This document shows, one piece after another, positions 1 to 8,941 of a DNA stretch of 64,000 nt. This DNA is from Microbacteriaceae bacterium PS02068. GTDB lineage: Bacteria; Actinomycetota; Actinomycetes; Actinomycetales; Microbacteriaceae. The stretch covers positions 1-64,000 of the forward strand of contig JASCPF010000005.1 of NCBI GenBank assembly GCA_029959325.1, written 5' to 3'. Below the pieces are notes generated by a model that was not told where the DNA came from, did no database searches, and saw only the letters and a program-made list of their open reading frames with translations. Position 1 is the stretch's first letter. Each line of letters begins with the position of its first letter. A program made the position numbers and the translations under genes.

Positions 1-72
1 CGCGAAAGCAGGCTGGATCGATCATTTCGGGGGCTGAGAGGGGCTCGGCCCCCGGTTCAGCCTGCTTTCGCG
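1..72. repeat. Perfect 15-bp inverted repeat with nested hairpin
   Basis: Bases 1-15 (CGCGAAAGCAGGCTG) are the exact reverse complement of 58-72. Inside lies a second GC-rich dyad (GGGGGC at 34-39 against GCCCCC at 49-54). The whole stem-loop falls inside or at the end of the serine hydrolase reading frame. It could be a REP-like palindrome or a terminator running into the coding 3' end. Confidence 0.6.
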
Positions 73-1279
73 ACACACTCTGGCGCCACTCGGTGCCGAC
101 CGCGAGTTCCCCGGCCCCCGGCAGGGCGAGCAGCCACCCGCCGTCGGTGTCGGTCAGCGCGAGTCCGTCGGCGTCGAAGGGCGCCTCGGGCATGATCTGC
201 AGCAACGCACGAGCGTCCCAGCTGTCGCGGGTCTGGTGTGGTGTCGCTGCCCGGGCGGTCGCCGCCGCGGGAGCGGATGCCGCCGCCGCGACCGTCGAGA
301 CCGCACCGCCCGAGGCATCCGCGGCATCCAGCGGCTCCACCGCGTCGACGAAGGCCCAGAAGGCGCGCAGCGTCGCCTGCGTGTCAAGGGTCGCGCCCTG
401 GTACGCGATGACCAGGTCGTGCTCGGGAAGCACCAGCCCGAACTGGCCTGCTGCCCCGTCGAGGCGGAAGCCGTGCAGCCCGCGCCACACCTGATAGCCG
501 TAACCGAGGGCCCAGTCGTTCACCTCATCCTCGGCCGCCTGCGGGCCGTCGAAGTCCGCCGTCACCGACCAGGGACGGCTCAGCTCGTCGACGTACCAGG
601 CGGGGGCGACCTGCGCGCCCGCGAAGGCCCCGCCGGCGCCGAGCATCGTGGCGGTGCGGGCGAGATCCTCGACGGTGAGGTGGTAGCCGGATGCCCCCAT
701 GTCGACCGGCCCGATGGGCGTCATGAAGCGGTCGCCGATGCCGAGGGGATCGAGCAGTCGCGGACGCAGATATGCCGTGAGGCGCTCACCGGTGACGGCC
801 GTGACGATCCGCGAGAGGGTGTACGTGGCCGGGCTGTTGTACGCGAAGTGCGTGCCCGGCGCGCGCTCGGGCGGGGCGGCGAGCAGGTCGTCCCACCCGT
901 CGCCGAGAGCGTCGAGCTGCGCCGCGGTGTGCCCGGTGTTCATGGTCAGCAGATGCCGCACCGTGATCCCGTGACCACCCGGCACGCCGAGCAGGGTCGC
1001 GGCGTCGTCGTCGAGCCCGATCCGCCCCTCGTCGGCGAGGAAGCCGATCGCGAGCGACGTGTACGTCTTGGATGCCGAGTAGACGAGCGCCGGGCGATCG
1101 AGCGTGTAGGGCGCCCATGCGGTCTCGAACGCGACCTCGCCGCCGCGCGCGACGAGCAGCGCATGCGGGTCGAGTCCCTCGCGTTCGAGCCGGTCGGCGA
1201 GCGCCACGAGCGCCGCGGACGGGATGCCGAGTGCTTCCGGATCACGACGGACGAGCGGGCGCGGAGCGGGGATCGACAT
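1..1279 (-). CDS. Serine hydrolase, beta-lactamase/penicillin-binding-protein-like (3' end beyond window)
   Basis: The frame stays open from ATG 1279 to base 1, so the C-terminus is cut by the window edge (426 codons visible). It carries the class C beta-lactamase/DD-peptidase signature: S-x-x-K as YSASKTYTS near residue 66 and a Y-x-N as YNSPATY near residue 150, with Ser and Lys expected to form the acyl-enzyme. No signal peptide is seen, so it is probably a cytoplasmic esterase or amidase-like member. A TAGGGT hexamer lies 7 nt before the ATG with no Shine-Dalgarno, suggesting leaderless translation. Its far end includes the inverted repeat at 1-72. Substrate is not predictable. Confidence 0.88.
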   Translation of the reverse strand, partial: MSIPAPRPLVRRDPEALGIPSAALVALADRLEREGLDPHALLVARGGEVAFETAWAPYTLDRPALVYSASKTYTSLAIGFLADEGRIGLDDDAATLLGVPGGHGITVRHLLTMNTGHTAAQLDALGDGWDDLLAAPPERAPGTHFAYNSPATYTLSRIVTAVTGERLTAYLRPRLLDPLGIGDRFMTPIGPVDMGASGYHLTVEDLARTATMLGAGGAFAGAQVAPAWYVDELSRPWSVTADFDGPQAAEDEVNDWALGYGYQVWRGLHGFRLDGAAGQFGLVLPEHDLVIAYQGATLDTQATLRAFWAFVDAVEPLDAADASGGAVSTVAAAASAPAAATARAATPHQTRDSWDARALLQIMPEAPFDADGLALTDTDGGWLLALPGAGELAVGTEWRQSVSRKQAEPGAEPLSAPEMIDPACFR

Positions 1280-1364
1280 GATCTCCACCCTACGGCGACC
1301 GCTCGATGTGCGAGATTGAGCGTGGCATCCCACACACGGACGGATGCCGGAAAGGAGCGGCGAC

Positions 1365-2681
1365 GTGGGATGGATCCAACGACTCCGACGTGCACGTCGG
1401 CAGCTCGGCGCCGCTCGCGCGCCGCAGACCGACACGGGCGACGCGGGCGCCGATGCCGGCCTCTCCGAGCTCCTGGGCGAGGCGGGGGCCGCGTTGCTGC
1501 GCTCGTCGCGCGCCACGAGCGCCGTCGAGGTGACGCTGCGTGATCTCGCCCGCGCCTACGACCGCCCGGACATCCGCTGCTTCGTGCTGCCGACGCTCGT
1601 GATGATCGACGACCCCCGCGATGCGGCGCGGACGGCCCTCTTCCCCGTCACGAGCGCGGCGCTGCGCCTCGACCAGGCAGGCGAGGTCGAGCGCGCACTC
1701 GCGCGGGCGACCGCCGAGCACCCCCCACCGGCCGACGTCGTGCAGCGGCTGCGGGCCGTCGAGGGCAGCGCGCCGCGCTTCAACAGCGCCGTCCGACTGC
1801 TCGGCCACATGATCCTCACGATCGGCTTCGGCCTGGTGCTCGATCCGATCGCGTCGGCCCTGCCGATCTACGCCGTGCTCGGGCTGCTGGTGGGGGTCGT
1901 GGTCGTCTACGGCCCGCGGGTGCCGACGCTCGCCCTGATCCTGCCGATCGCGGCGGCGTTCGGGGTCACCTCGCTGACGATCGCCGTGCTCGCCCCGCTC
2001 GTCGGCGATGACGCGATCCGGCTCGTGACCCCGGCCCTCGTGAGCCTGCTGCCGGGCCTGACCCTGACACTCGCGGCTGTCGAGCTCACGGGCAATCAGG
2101 TGGTGGCGGGCGCAAGCCGGCTCATCTACGGGGGCGCGCAGCTCGGGCTGCTCGCTTTCGGACTCTTCGCCGCCATCACGATCTTCGGCGCTCCCGCCGG
2201 GGCCGCGCCGCAGAGCCAGCTCGGCGCCTGGGCGCCGTGGCTCGGTGTCGCGCTCACGGCGCTCGGCTACACCCTGTTCTCGGTCGCGCCGAAGGGCGCC
2301 TTCCCGTGGATCGTCGTGAGCCTCGCCGTCGCCTACGGTGCGCAGCTTGCGGGCAGCCACCTCGTCGGCGCCCAGCTGTCGGGGTTCGTCGGCGCGTTCG
2401 TCGTCATCGTGTTCGTAGCGCTGCTGCGACGCCTGCCGGCCGCCCCTCCCTCCGCGGTGATGTTGACCTGCGCCTACTGGTTGCTCGTTCCCGGCGCGCT
2501 GGGGTTCATCGGTCTCAGTCAGGTGGCGGAGGGGTCGCGCGGCGGCACCGATCTGCTCGTGCAGATGCTCGTGTCGCTGCTCGCGATCGCGATCGGCATG
2601 GTCGTCGGCGCCGGCCTCACGCGCGACACCAGCACCGCGTGGCGAGCGTGGCGCGGCAGCGGCGACGCCCCGCCTCGGTGA
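1365..2681 (+). CDS. Threonine/serine exporter family (ThrE/DUF1212) membrane protein
   Basis: ThrE-family proteins export Thr/Ser across the cytoplasmic membrane. The N-terminal ~130 residues form the soluble DUF1212 part; about ten hydrophobic segments follow, in two blocks. Family landmarks visible are the LTGNQVVAGASRL stretch after the first block and the CAYWLLVPGALGF stretch near the C-terminus. I chose GTG 1365 because AAAGGAG ends 8 nt upstream; an in-frame ATG at 1344 would add seven residues. At about 438 aa it is near typical length. It is single-gene and divergent from the serine hydrolase. Exporter family is clear; the actual substrate is inferred. Confidence 0.85.
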   Translation: MGWIQRLRRARRQLGAARAPQTDTGDAGADAGLSELLGEAGAALLRSSRATSAVEVTLRDLARAYDRPDIRCFVLPTLVMIDDPRDAARTALFPVTSAALRLDQAGEVERALARATAEHPPPADVVQRLRAVEGSAPRFNSAVRLLGHMILTIGFGLVLDPIASALPIYAVLGLLVGVVVVYGPRVPTLALILPIAAAFGVTSLTIAVLAPLVGDDAIRLVTPALVSLLPGLTLTLAAVELTGNQVVAGASRLIYGGAQLGLLAFGLFAAITIFGAPAGAAPQSQLGAWAPWLGVALTALGYTLFSVAPKGAFPWIVVSLAVAYGAQLAGSHLVGAQLSGFVGAFVVIVFVALLRRLPAAPPSAVMLTCAYWLLVPGALGFIGLSQVAEGSRGGTDLLVQMLVSLLAIAIGMVVGAGLTRDTSTAWRAWRGSGDAPPR

Positions 2682-2709
2682 CCCTGCCCGCCCCTGCTAG
2701 CGTGCCAGG

Positions 2710-3144
2710 GTGAGCGATACCCCCGAGCACGTCGAACCCGGCACCACCGGCTCGATCCGTGTGTCGGCTGCAGTGATCATGGATGCCCCGGATGGCGTGG
2801 AGCGCCTGCTGCTCGTACGCAAGGCCGGCACGACGGCGCTCATGCAGCCAGGCGGCAAGCCCGAGGCGGGCGAGACCGCGGCACAGACGCTCGTGCGCGA
2901 GCTGGCCGAAGAGGTGGGGCTTCGCGTGAGCGTCGACGATCTCGAGCCGCTCGGCGAGTTCACGGCGCACGCCGCCAACGAGCCCGGGTTCCTCGTGATC
3001 GCCGACGTGTTCCGCGTCGACATCGGCGACCAGACCCCCGTGCCCGACGCCGAAATCGCCGAGCTGCGCTGGGTCACGCGCGCCGAGGCATCCACTCTCG
3101 AAGTCGCTCCGCTGGCCGCGCAGTATTTCCTGCCTGCCGACTGA
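2710..3144 (+). CDS. Nudix hydrolase
   Basis: A 144-aa Nudix protein with a canonical box at residues 49-71: G-x5-E-x7-R-E-L-x-E-E-V-G-L, with the RELAEEVG core binding the catalytic Mg2+. Nudix enzymes cleave nucleoside diphosphates linked to another moiety; the substrate cannot be told. The start is GTG 2710, preceded by TAGCGT and exactly 6 nt, a leaderless arrangement. It lies 28 bp after the exporter gene and is convergent with the DUF1684 gene, 11 bp apart. Confidence 0.92.
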   Translation: MSDTPEHVEPGTTGSIRVSAAVIMDAPDGVERLLLVRKAGTTALMQPGGKPEAGETAAQTLVRELAEEVGLRVSVDDLEPLGEFTAHAANEPGFLVIADVFRVDIGDQTPVPDAEIAELRWVTRAEASTLEVAPLAAQYFLPAD

Positions 3145-3155
3145 CCGGGAGCGCC

Positions 3156-3800
3156 TCAGCCCTGGTAGTGCTCGCCGACCGGAACCTCCGCGGCGAGCAC
3201 GTTGCCGGGCGGGGCGAGCGGGCACGCCCAGGCCGGGTCGTACGCGCACGACGGGTTGTACGCGAAGTTGAGGTCGATCGTGAGTGCGCCGGCCGCAGCG
3301 TCGCCGCCGAGATCGGCGCCCTTGATCGTGTCGATCAGATAGCGGCCGCCGCCGTAGGTGCCGCCGGGGTGGCCGGCCAGCGCGTCGCGCACCGGCACGA
3401 ACAGGCCGCCGCCGTACGAGGCGAGGCGCCACACGTCGAGACTGCCGACCTCGGGGATCTCGACCCGGCCGATACGGTCGAACGGCACGGTGCCGTCGGT
3501 GCCGGTCGGCACCTCGAGCCGGTGCGGCGCTGCCGGCAGGATCGGCAGCTCGAACCGCCACCGCGGGTCGTACGGCGCGACCGGCAGTCCGGCGAAGCCC
3601 CCACGCGCTTCGGGCAGCAAGGGCGACGCGGGGTGGCTCGCCATCAGCTCGTCGCGTCCCCTGCGCCACAGCGCATGACCGTCCTCGGGTAACGCCGCGT
3701 CGCGCACCGCGTCGTAGAGCGCGAACACGCGGCGGCGCCAGTCGGCGGTCTCGAGCGCGGTGCGAGCGGCGCGGGCGTCGCTCGCGGGCGTGGCATCCAT
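3156..3800 (-). CDS. DUF1684 family protein
   Basis: A 214-aa DUF1684 protein. The family hallmark is visible near the C-terminus: NFAYNPSCAYDPAWACPLAP, a Cys/Tyr/Pro-rich segment shared by nearly all members, preceded by a GGTYGGGRYLID glycine-rich turn. No signal peptide, so it is cytosolic. Family function is not established. ATG 3800 is preceded by TACGCT and 6 nt, again leaderless. It is divergent from the SnoaL-like gene 50 bp away. Confidence 0.9.
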   Translation of the reverse strand: MDATPASDARAARTALETADWRRRVFALYDAVRDAALPEDGHALWRRGRDELMASHPASPLLPEARGGFAGLPVAPYDPRWRFELPILPAAPHRLEVPTGTDGTVPFDRIGRVEIPEVGSLDVWRLASYGGGLFVPVRDALAGHPGGTYGGGRYLIDTIKGADLGGDAAAGALTIDLNFAYNPSCAYDPAWACPLAPPGNVLAAEVPVGEHYQG

Positions 3801-3850
3801 TCCGCCAGCGTACGTCGGTCGCCGGTCGCGATCACCGGGAGAATGGGAGC

Positions 3851-4237
3851 GTGGAGCCCTGGGAGATGCACGAGTGGTTCGGCGACTACCTGGATGCCTG
3901 CAACCGCCACGACCTCGACGCGATCCGCGGGTTCCTCGCGCCGACCGTGCGCCGCGCGCACCTGCCCGGCGGGGCGGATGCCTGGATCGACGACCTCGGC
4001 GACCTGTTCCGGGCGTTCCCGGACTGGCGGTGGCGGCGCATCCAGCTCGTCGCCGAAGGCGACCGCATCGCCGCGCACCTGCGCGCCGGCGGAACCCAGG
4101 TCGGCGCATTCCGCGGGATCGCGGCCACGCGCCGGCACGTGAACGTGGCGGAGTTCGCGATCTATCGGCTCGCCGGCGGGCGGATCGTCGAGGCGACCGG
4201 CTCCGAACCGTTCGAGCTGCTCGACCAGTTGCGCTGA
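3851..4237 (+). CDS. SnoaL-like / ester cyclase family protein
   Basis: A 128-aa single-domain protein of the NTF2-like fold. The sequence shows the family pattern: N-terminal helix with NRHDLDAI, the FRAFPDWRWRR strand and a C-terminal hydrophobic strand FAIYRLAGGRIVEA. Members include polyketide cyclases and many small-molecule-binding proteins of unknown role, so the reaction is open. Start GTG 3851 has GAGAAT 6 nt upstream. It stands alone between convergent and divergent neighbours. Confidence 0.82.
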   Translation: MEPWEMHEWFGDYLDACNRHDLDAIRGFLAPTVRRAHLPGGADAWIDDLGDLFRAFPDWRWRRIQLVAEGDRIAAHLRAGGTQVGAFRGIAATRRHVNVAEFAIYRLAGGRIVEATGSEPFELLDQLR

Positions 4238-4274
4238 GGCCGGCGACACGCGCCGCGACCGCCGCCGCTCGAAC

Positions 4275-5768
4275 TCACCACGAGCTCTTGCGATAGTCCT
4301 TGAGGAACACGCCGTAGAGATCTTCGCCGGCCTCGCCGCGCACGATCGGGTCGTACACGCGCGCGGCGCCGTCGACGAGGTCGAGCGGCGCGTGGAAGCC
4401 CTCTTCGGCGAGGCGCACCTTCGTGTAGTGCGGGCGCTCGTCGGTGATCCAGCCGGTGTCGACGGCCGTCATCAGGATGCCGTCGGTCTCGAACATCTCG
4501 CGCGCGCTCGTGCGGGTCAGCATGTTGAGCGCGGCCTTCGCCATGTTGGTGTGCGGATGCCCCGGGCCCTTGTACCCGCGGCCGAACACGCCCTCCATCG
4601 CCGAGACGTTCACGACGTAGGTGCGGCGGGCGGGCGATGCGGCCATCGCCGGGCGCAGGCGCGAGACCAGCAGGAAGGGCGCGGTCATGTTCGCGAGCTG
4701 CACCTCGAGCATCTCGAGGGGCTCGACCTGCTCGACCGACTGGGTCCAGCTGTTGATGTGATGCTCGTCGGGCACGAGCCCGCCCGCGTCGATCGCGGTG
4801 CCCGCGGCGAGCCGCTCGAGTGAGGATGACCCCGCGGCCATCGCCTCGGCGGTGAGCTCGTCGGCCGTCCGCGCCGCGGCGGCGAGGATCGGGTGGCTCG
4901 ACACCGACTGCGCGAGCGCGAGCGGGTGAGCGTCGTTCGTGTGCCCGAAGGTCAGCAGCTCGGGCAGCGGTCCGGTGGGCAGCGGCGCGAGCTCGGCATC
5001 CACCAGCGGCTTGTACGCACCGGCCGAACGCCGCACCGTCTGCGCGGCGTTGTTGATCAGGATGTCGAGGGGGCCCGCGGATGCCACGGCGTCGGCGAGC
5101 CCGATCACCTGCGCGGGGTCGCGCAGGTCGATGCCGACGATCTTCAGGCGGTGAATCCAGTCGGCGCTGTCGGGCAGCGCCGAGAACCGGCGCACGGCGT
5201 CGCGCGGGAAGCGCGTCGTGATCGTCGTGTGCGCGCCGTCGCGCAGCAGTCGCAGCGCGATGTACATGCCGATCTTGGCCCGGCCGCCGGTCAGCAGCGC
5301 GCGGCGCCCGGTGAGGTCGGTGCGCGCGTCGCGCTTGGCGTGGCTCATCGCCGCGCAGTCGGGGCAGAGCTGGTGGTAGAACGCATCGACGAGCGTGTAC
5401 TGCTCTTTGCAGATGTAGCAGGCACGCGGCTTGATGAGCTCGCCGGCGTGCGGCGCCTCGGTGCGGGTCGCGAGCGGGATGCCCCGCGTTTCGTCGTCGA
5501 TCCGGTCGGGGGCTCCCGTGGCGGTGGCGGCGACGACGGCCCTGTCGGCGTCGGCGATGCGCTGGCGCTTGTCGCGGCGCGACTGGCGCTTCACGTCCTT
5601 GTACATCTTGCCGGTGGCGCGCCGCAGAGCGATGTAGCTGGGGTCGTCGGCGTCGAGCGAGGCCGTCGCCTCGATGACCCGCAGCGCGATCTCGAGCTCG
5701 GCCGGGTCGATCGAGACCGGGTCGTTCGCGGCCGGGTCGTTCGCGGGATCGGGGGTCGTTTCGGGCAC
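4275..5768 (-). CDS. SDR-family oxidoreductase with N-terminal zinc-ribbon-like insert
   Basis: A 497-aa protein, about twice a classical SDR. Residues 1-145 precede the Rossmann domain and contain C117-x2-C120 and C135-x2-C138, a likely zinc ribbon. The nucleotide-binding motif is T160-GGRAKIG, followed by an NNAAQT loop. The expected catalytic Y-x3-K is replaced: the line reads HPHTNMAK, with Thr where Tyr should be; the Ser (NVSAMEG) is present. This suggests either altered chemistry or a non-catalytic nucleotide sensor. GTG 5768 was chosen because TACACT lies 5 nt upstream (leaderless); longer readings have no support. Divergent from ltrA. Confidence 0.85.
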   Translation of the reverse strand: MPETTPDPANDPAANDPVSIDPAELEIALRVIEATASLDADDPSYIALRRATGKMYKDVKRQSRRDKRQRIADADRAVVAATATGAPDRIDDETRGIPLATRTEAPHAGELIKPRACYICKEQYTLVDAFYHQLCPDCAAMSHAKRDARTDLTGRRALLTGGRAKIGMYIALRLLRDGAHTTITTRFPRDAVRRFSALPDSADWIHRLKIVGIDLRDPAQVIGLADAVASAGPLDILINNAAQTVRRSAGAYKPLVDAELAPLPTGPLPELLTFGHTNDAHPLALAQSVSSHPILAAAARTADELTAEAMAAGSSSLERLAAGTAIDAGGLVPDEHHINSWTQSVEQVEPLEMLEVQLANMTAPFLLVSRLRPAMAASPARRTYVVNVSAMEGVFGRGYKGPGHPHTNMAKAALNMLTRTSAREMFETDGILMTAVDTGWITDERPHYTKVRLAEEGFHAPLDLVDGAARVYDPIVRGEAGEDLYGVFLKDYRKSSW

Positions 5769-5821
5769 AGGAAAGTGTACCGAGGGCGCCTGAGCGGGCG
5801 CCGCACCGGTACCCTGTCGCA

Positions 5822-7021
5822 GTGACTTCCTCGTCGATCTCCACCTCCCCGCCCGCGCCGGGCCGATTCCGCCTCGTGCCGATGCGCCCGCGCGACGCGC
5901 ACGAGCCGCACCGCGCGGCATCCTCTCTCGAGCTGTTCTTCGACCTCGTGTTCGTCGTCGCCGTCAGCATCGCGTCGATCCAGCTGCACCACGAGCTCAC
6001 CAACGACCATGTCGTGCATGGCGTCCTGACGTTCGGAATCGTGTTCTTCGCGATCTGGTGGGCGTGGATGAACTTCACTTGGTTCGCCACCTCGTTCGAC
6101 ACCGACGACTGGCTCTACCGCGTACTGACGATCCTGCAGATGGGCGGCGTGCTCGTCTTCGCCGCCGGCATCGGGCCGATCTTCGAGCACGGCGACTTCC
6201 GCATCGGCATCGCCGGCTACGTGGTGATGCGCCTTGCGCTGGTGACGCAGTGGCTGCGCGCCTCGCGCGCGGCGGGCCCCACCCATCGCACGACCCTGTT
6301 CTACGCCAAGGGCATCGCGATAGTCCAGGTGCTGTGGCTGCTGTCGCTCCTCCTTCCTTCCGCGGTCGCCCCCGCCGCGATCGTGGTTCTCGTCTTCCTC
6401 GAGATCGGTGTGCCGGTCATCGCCGAGCGCAACGGCACGACCCCGTGGCATCCGCACCACATCACCGAGCGGTACGGTCTGTTCACCCTGATCGTCCTCG
6501 GCGAGAGCCTGCTCGCCTCGGCGAACGCGATCATCGAGGCGTTGAACAAGGGCGAGCACATCGCGTCGCTCATCGGCCTCGCGGCCCTGACCCTGGTGAC
6601 CACGGCAGCGCTGTGGTGGATCTACTTCTGGCCGCCCCACCACAGGGCGATCGGGGGAATGGGGGCCTCACTGTTCTACGGCTACGGGCACTACTTCGTC
6701 TTTGCGGCGGCCGCGGCGTTCTCGGCCGGCATCGAGGTCGAGATCGACATCCTCACCGGCGAGAGCAAGCTGCACGAGCCCTGGGCCGCGTTCACCTACA
6801 CGGTGCCGGTCGCCCTGTTCGTGCTCGGCATCTGGCTGCTCGCGATCCGGCGCAGCGCCGATGCGGTGGTGAACGTCGTCGTACCCGTCGGCGCTCTGCT
6901 CATCCTGATCGACCCGCTGCTGCCGCTGCCGATCGCGACGACCGCCCTGACCCTGATCATCGTCGTCGCGGTGCTCGTCTGGCGGCCGCCCGTGGAGGCG
7001 AAACGACCCCTCACCGCGTGA
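5822..7021 (+). CDS. ltrA: Low temperature requirement protein A (LtrA) family membrane protein
   Basis: A 399-aa polytopic protein of the LtrA family, named after a Listeria locus needed for growth in the cold; biochemical role unknown. The N-terminal signature is clear: ELFFDLVFVVAVS near residue 37, then WAWMNFTWFATSFDTDD near residue 79 and IVLGESLLA near residue 223, amid about ten membrane spans. Start GTG 5822 follows TACCCT plus 6 nt (leaderless). Its stop TGA overlaps the start of the barstar gene (GTGA), so the two are translationally coupled. Confidence 0.93.
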   Translation: MTSSSISTSPPAPGRFRLVPMRPRDAHEPHRAASSLELFFDLVFVVAVSIASIQLHHELTNDHVVHGVLTFGIVFFAIWWAWMNFTWFATSFDTDDWLYRVLTILQMGGVLVFAAGIGPIFEHGDFRIGIAGYVVMRLALVTQWLRASRAAGPTHRTTLFYAKGIAIVQVLWLLSLLLPSAVAPAAIVVLVFLEIGVPVIAERNGTTPWHPHHITERYGLFTLIVLGESLLASANAIIEALNKGEHIASLIGLAALTLVTTAALWWIYFWPPHHRAIGGMGASLFYGYGHYFVFAAAAAFSAGIEVEIDILTGESKLHEPWAAFTYTVPVALFVLGIWLLAIRRSADAVVNVVVPVGALLILIDPLLPLPIATTALTLIIVVAVLVWRPPVEAKRPLTA

Positions 7022-7428
7022 GCGGGCAAAGCCCGGTGAGTCGCACCTTCGTGCTCGAGGGGCGGCGCATCAACGGCATCCCCTCCTTCTACGGCGAGCT
7101 GAATCGCGTTCTCATGCCGAACGAGGAATGGATGCTCGGAGAGAGCCTGGATGCGCTCGATGACCTCCTCTACGGCGGTATCGGCGAGCTGAACGGCGTC
7201 GACGAGCCGGTGATCATCCTGCGCGATCATGGCCACGCGAAGTCAGCGCTCGGGGTCGAGGCCACGCGTGCGTACTACCTCGGCAAGATCGCCCACCCCG
7301 AGATGTTCCACGTGGAACGCTTCGTCACGGCGCTGGCCGAGCTCGATGCGGGAACGGGCCGCACGTACTTCGACCTCGTGACCGAGGTCTTCGCCGCACA
7401 CCCGGGGGTGCAGCTCGACCTGGCCTGA
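7018..7428 (+). CDS. Barstar-family ribonuclease inhibitor
   Basis: About 136 aa (130 if GTG 7036 is used) with a barstar domain in the N-terminal 85 residues: INGIPSFYGELNRVL, then GESLDALDDLLYGG, equivalent to the barstar helix that plugs the barnase active site (ENLDALWD in Bacillus barstar), then VIILRD. The C-terminal ~45 residues extend beyond the minimal domain. It overlaps the ltrA stop by 4 nt. No barnase-like ribonuclease or polymorphic toxin is visible in the window, so it is an orphan immunity-like gene here. Confidence 0.88.
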   Translation: MSGQSPVSRTFVLEGRRINGIPSFYGELNRVLMPNEEWMLGESLDALDDLLYGGIGELNGVDEPVIILRDHGHAKSALGVEATRAYYLGKIAHPEMFHVERFVTALAELDAGTGRTYFDLVTEVFAAHPGVQLDLA

Positions 7429-7431
7429 CGT

Positions 7432-8724
7432 TCAGCGCGCGGCGCTCAGCATGGCCGGTTCGTGCGGGCGCCGACGGACGACGATCGACAGCAGCGCGGC
7501 GATCGCGCACAGCGCCGCGCCGCCCCACCAGGCGTAGGTGTACGTGCCGAACGTGTCCCGGATGACGCCGGCGCCGAGCGCTGCCGCGGCCGCGCCGATC
7601 TGGTGCGAGGCGAACACCCAGCCGAACACGATCGTGCCGCGCTCGCCGAAGATCTCGCGGCAGAGCGCCGCCGTCGGGGGCACCGTCGCGACCCAGTCGA
7701 GCCCGTAGACGACGACGAACAGCACGATGCTCGGATGCACGGCATCCGACAGCAGCACCGGCAGCAGGACGAGTCCGACGCCGCGGAACGCGTAGTAGGC
7801 GACCAAGAGCACGCGCGGATCGAATTTGTCGGTGAGCCAGCCCGAGGCCACCGTGCCGACGATGTCGAAGACGCCGACGACGGCAAGCAGCCCCGCCGCG
7901 GTGGTCGTGGCCATGCCGTGATCGTGCGCGGAGGGAATGAAGTGGATGCCGATGAGCCCGTTCGTCGTCGCGCCGCAGATCGCGAAGGCCGCCGCGAGCG
8001 CCCAGAACGAGCGGGTCTTCGCGGCGTAGGCGAGGCCGTCGAGGGCGCGCTTCGCGGCGTTGCCGGTGGGGCGCTCTGGTGCGGTGTAGGTGGCGGGATC
8101 GGCGCCGTACGGCAGCACGCCGAGATCGGCGGGCTGGTCGCGTAGCACGAGCCACACGATCGGCACAGCGGCGAGCGCCACGGCCGCGATGACGAGGGAT
8201 GCCACGCGCCACCCCGACGAGCTCGCGAGGTCGGCCACGATCGGCAGGAAGATGAGCTGCCCGGTCGCCGAGCCCGCGGTGAGGATGCCCATGACGAGCC
8301 CCCGCCGGTGCACGAACCAGCGGTTCGCGATCGTCGCCGCGAACACGAGCGCCATCGATCCGGTGCCGAGGCCGATCAGCACGCCCCAGAACACGACCAG
8401 CTGCCACGACTGCGTGACCGCGACGCTGCCGCCGGCGCCGAGCGCGATCAGCACGAGCGCGACGGCGACGACCTGGCGCACGCCGAAGCGGTCCATCAGC
8501 GCCGCGGCGAACGGCGCGGTGAGGCCGTAGAGCAGCAGGTTGATGCTCACGGCGAGCGACATCACGGTCGTCGACCAGCCGAACTCGTCGTGCAGCGGCA
8601 CCATGAGCGCGCCCGGGGCGGCACGGAACCCCGCGGCGGCGAGCAGCGCGAGGAAGGCCACCGCGGCGACCCACCACGCGGGGTGGATGCGGCGTCGGTG
8701 CGTGCTCGGCGTCTCTGCGGTCAT
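7432..8724 (-). CDS. MFS transporter
   Basis: A 430-aa major facilitator with about 12 transmembrane segments and the loop 2-3 motif as DRFGVRQVV and its C-half equivalent LTDKFDPRVLL. N-terminal and C-terminal tails are short and polar. The family fold is certain; the substrate (small organic acid or drug) is not. It converges with the barstar gene, only 3 bp between the two stop codons. Upstream lies an AT-rich 190-bp region shared with the HNH gene. Confidence 0.9.
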   Translation of the reverse strand: MTAETPSTHRRRIHPAWWVAAVAFLALLAAAGFRAAPGALMVPLHDEFGWSTTVMSLAVSINLLLYGLTAPFAAALMDRFGVRQVVAVALVLIALGAGGSVAVTQSWQLVVFWGVLIGLGTGSMALVFAATIANRWFVHRRGLVMGILTAGSATGQLIFLPIVADLASSSGWRVASLVIAAVALAAVPIVWLVLRDQPADLGVLPYGADPATYTAPERPTGNAAKRALDGLAYAAKTRSFWALAAAFAICGATTNGLIGIHFIPSAHDHGMATTTAAGLLAVVGVFDIVGTVASGWLTDKFDPRVLLVAYYAFRGVGLVLLPVLLSDAVHPSIVLFVVVYGLDWVATVPPTAALCREIFGERGTIVFGWVFASHQIGAAAAALGAGVIRDTFGTYTYAWWGGAALCAIAALLSIVVRRRPHEPAMLSAAR

Positions 8725-8807
8725 GGGGTTCTCTCGGGCTGGTTCTCTTGCACGAAGTTACCGCGGCGGCGAGGGTAAGAGACGCGGGTCGTATTTATCT
8801 TCTTATG

Positions 8808-8836
8808 TTGTTTTCCTGATCTGCTAGAGATATTGC
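8808..8836 (+). promoter_or_regulatory. Candidate sigma-70-like promoter for the HNH gene
   Basis: In an AT-rich gap TTGTTT (8808-8813) and TATTGC (8831-8836) are separated by exactly 17 nt. This would drive the rightward HNH gene; the leftward MFS gene may start from the same region. Confidence 0.35.
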
Positions 8837-8941
8837 TCCTTAGTTGCTATTCTGGATGTGGCGGTCACGACATTCAGGTGGGCGCAAGGGTAGAGCCGGC
8901 GATGCTACCGGACGTTGAATGATTCGACGTTTGGAGCGCCC

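Noticed and set aside
1-72. Resemblance of AAAGCAGGCT to a Gateway attB1 end
   Set aside because: Only ten bases match and they lie within an inverted repeat in genuine genomic context.
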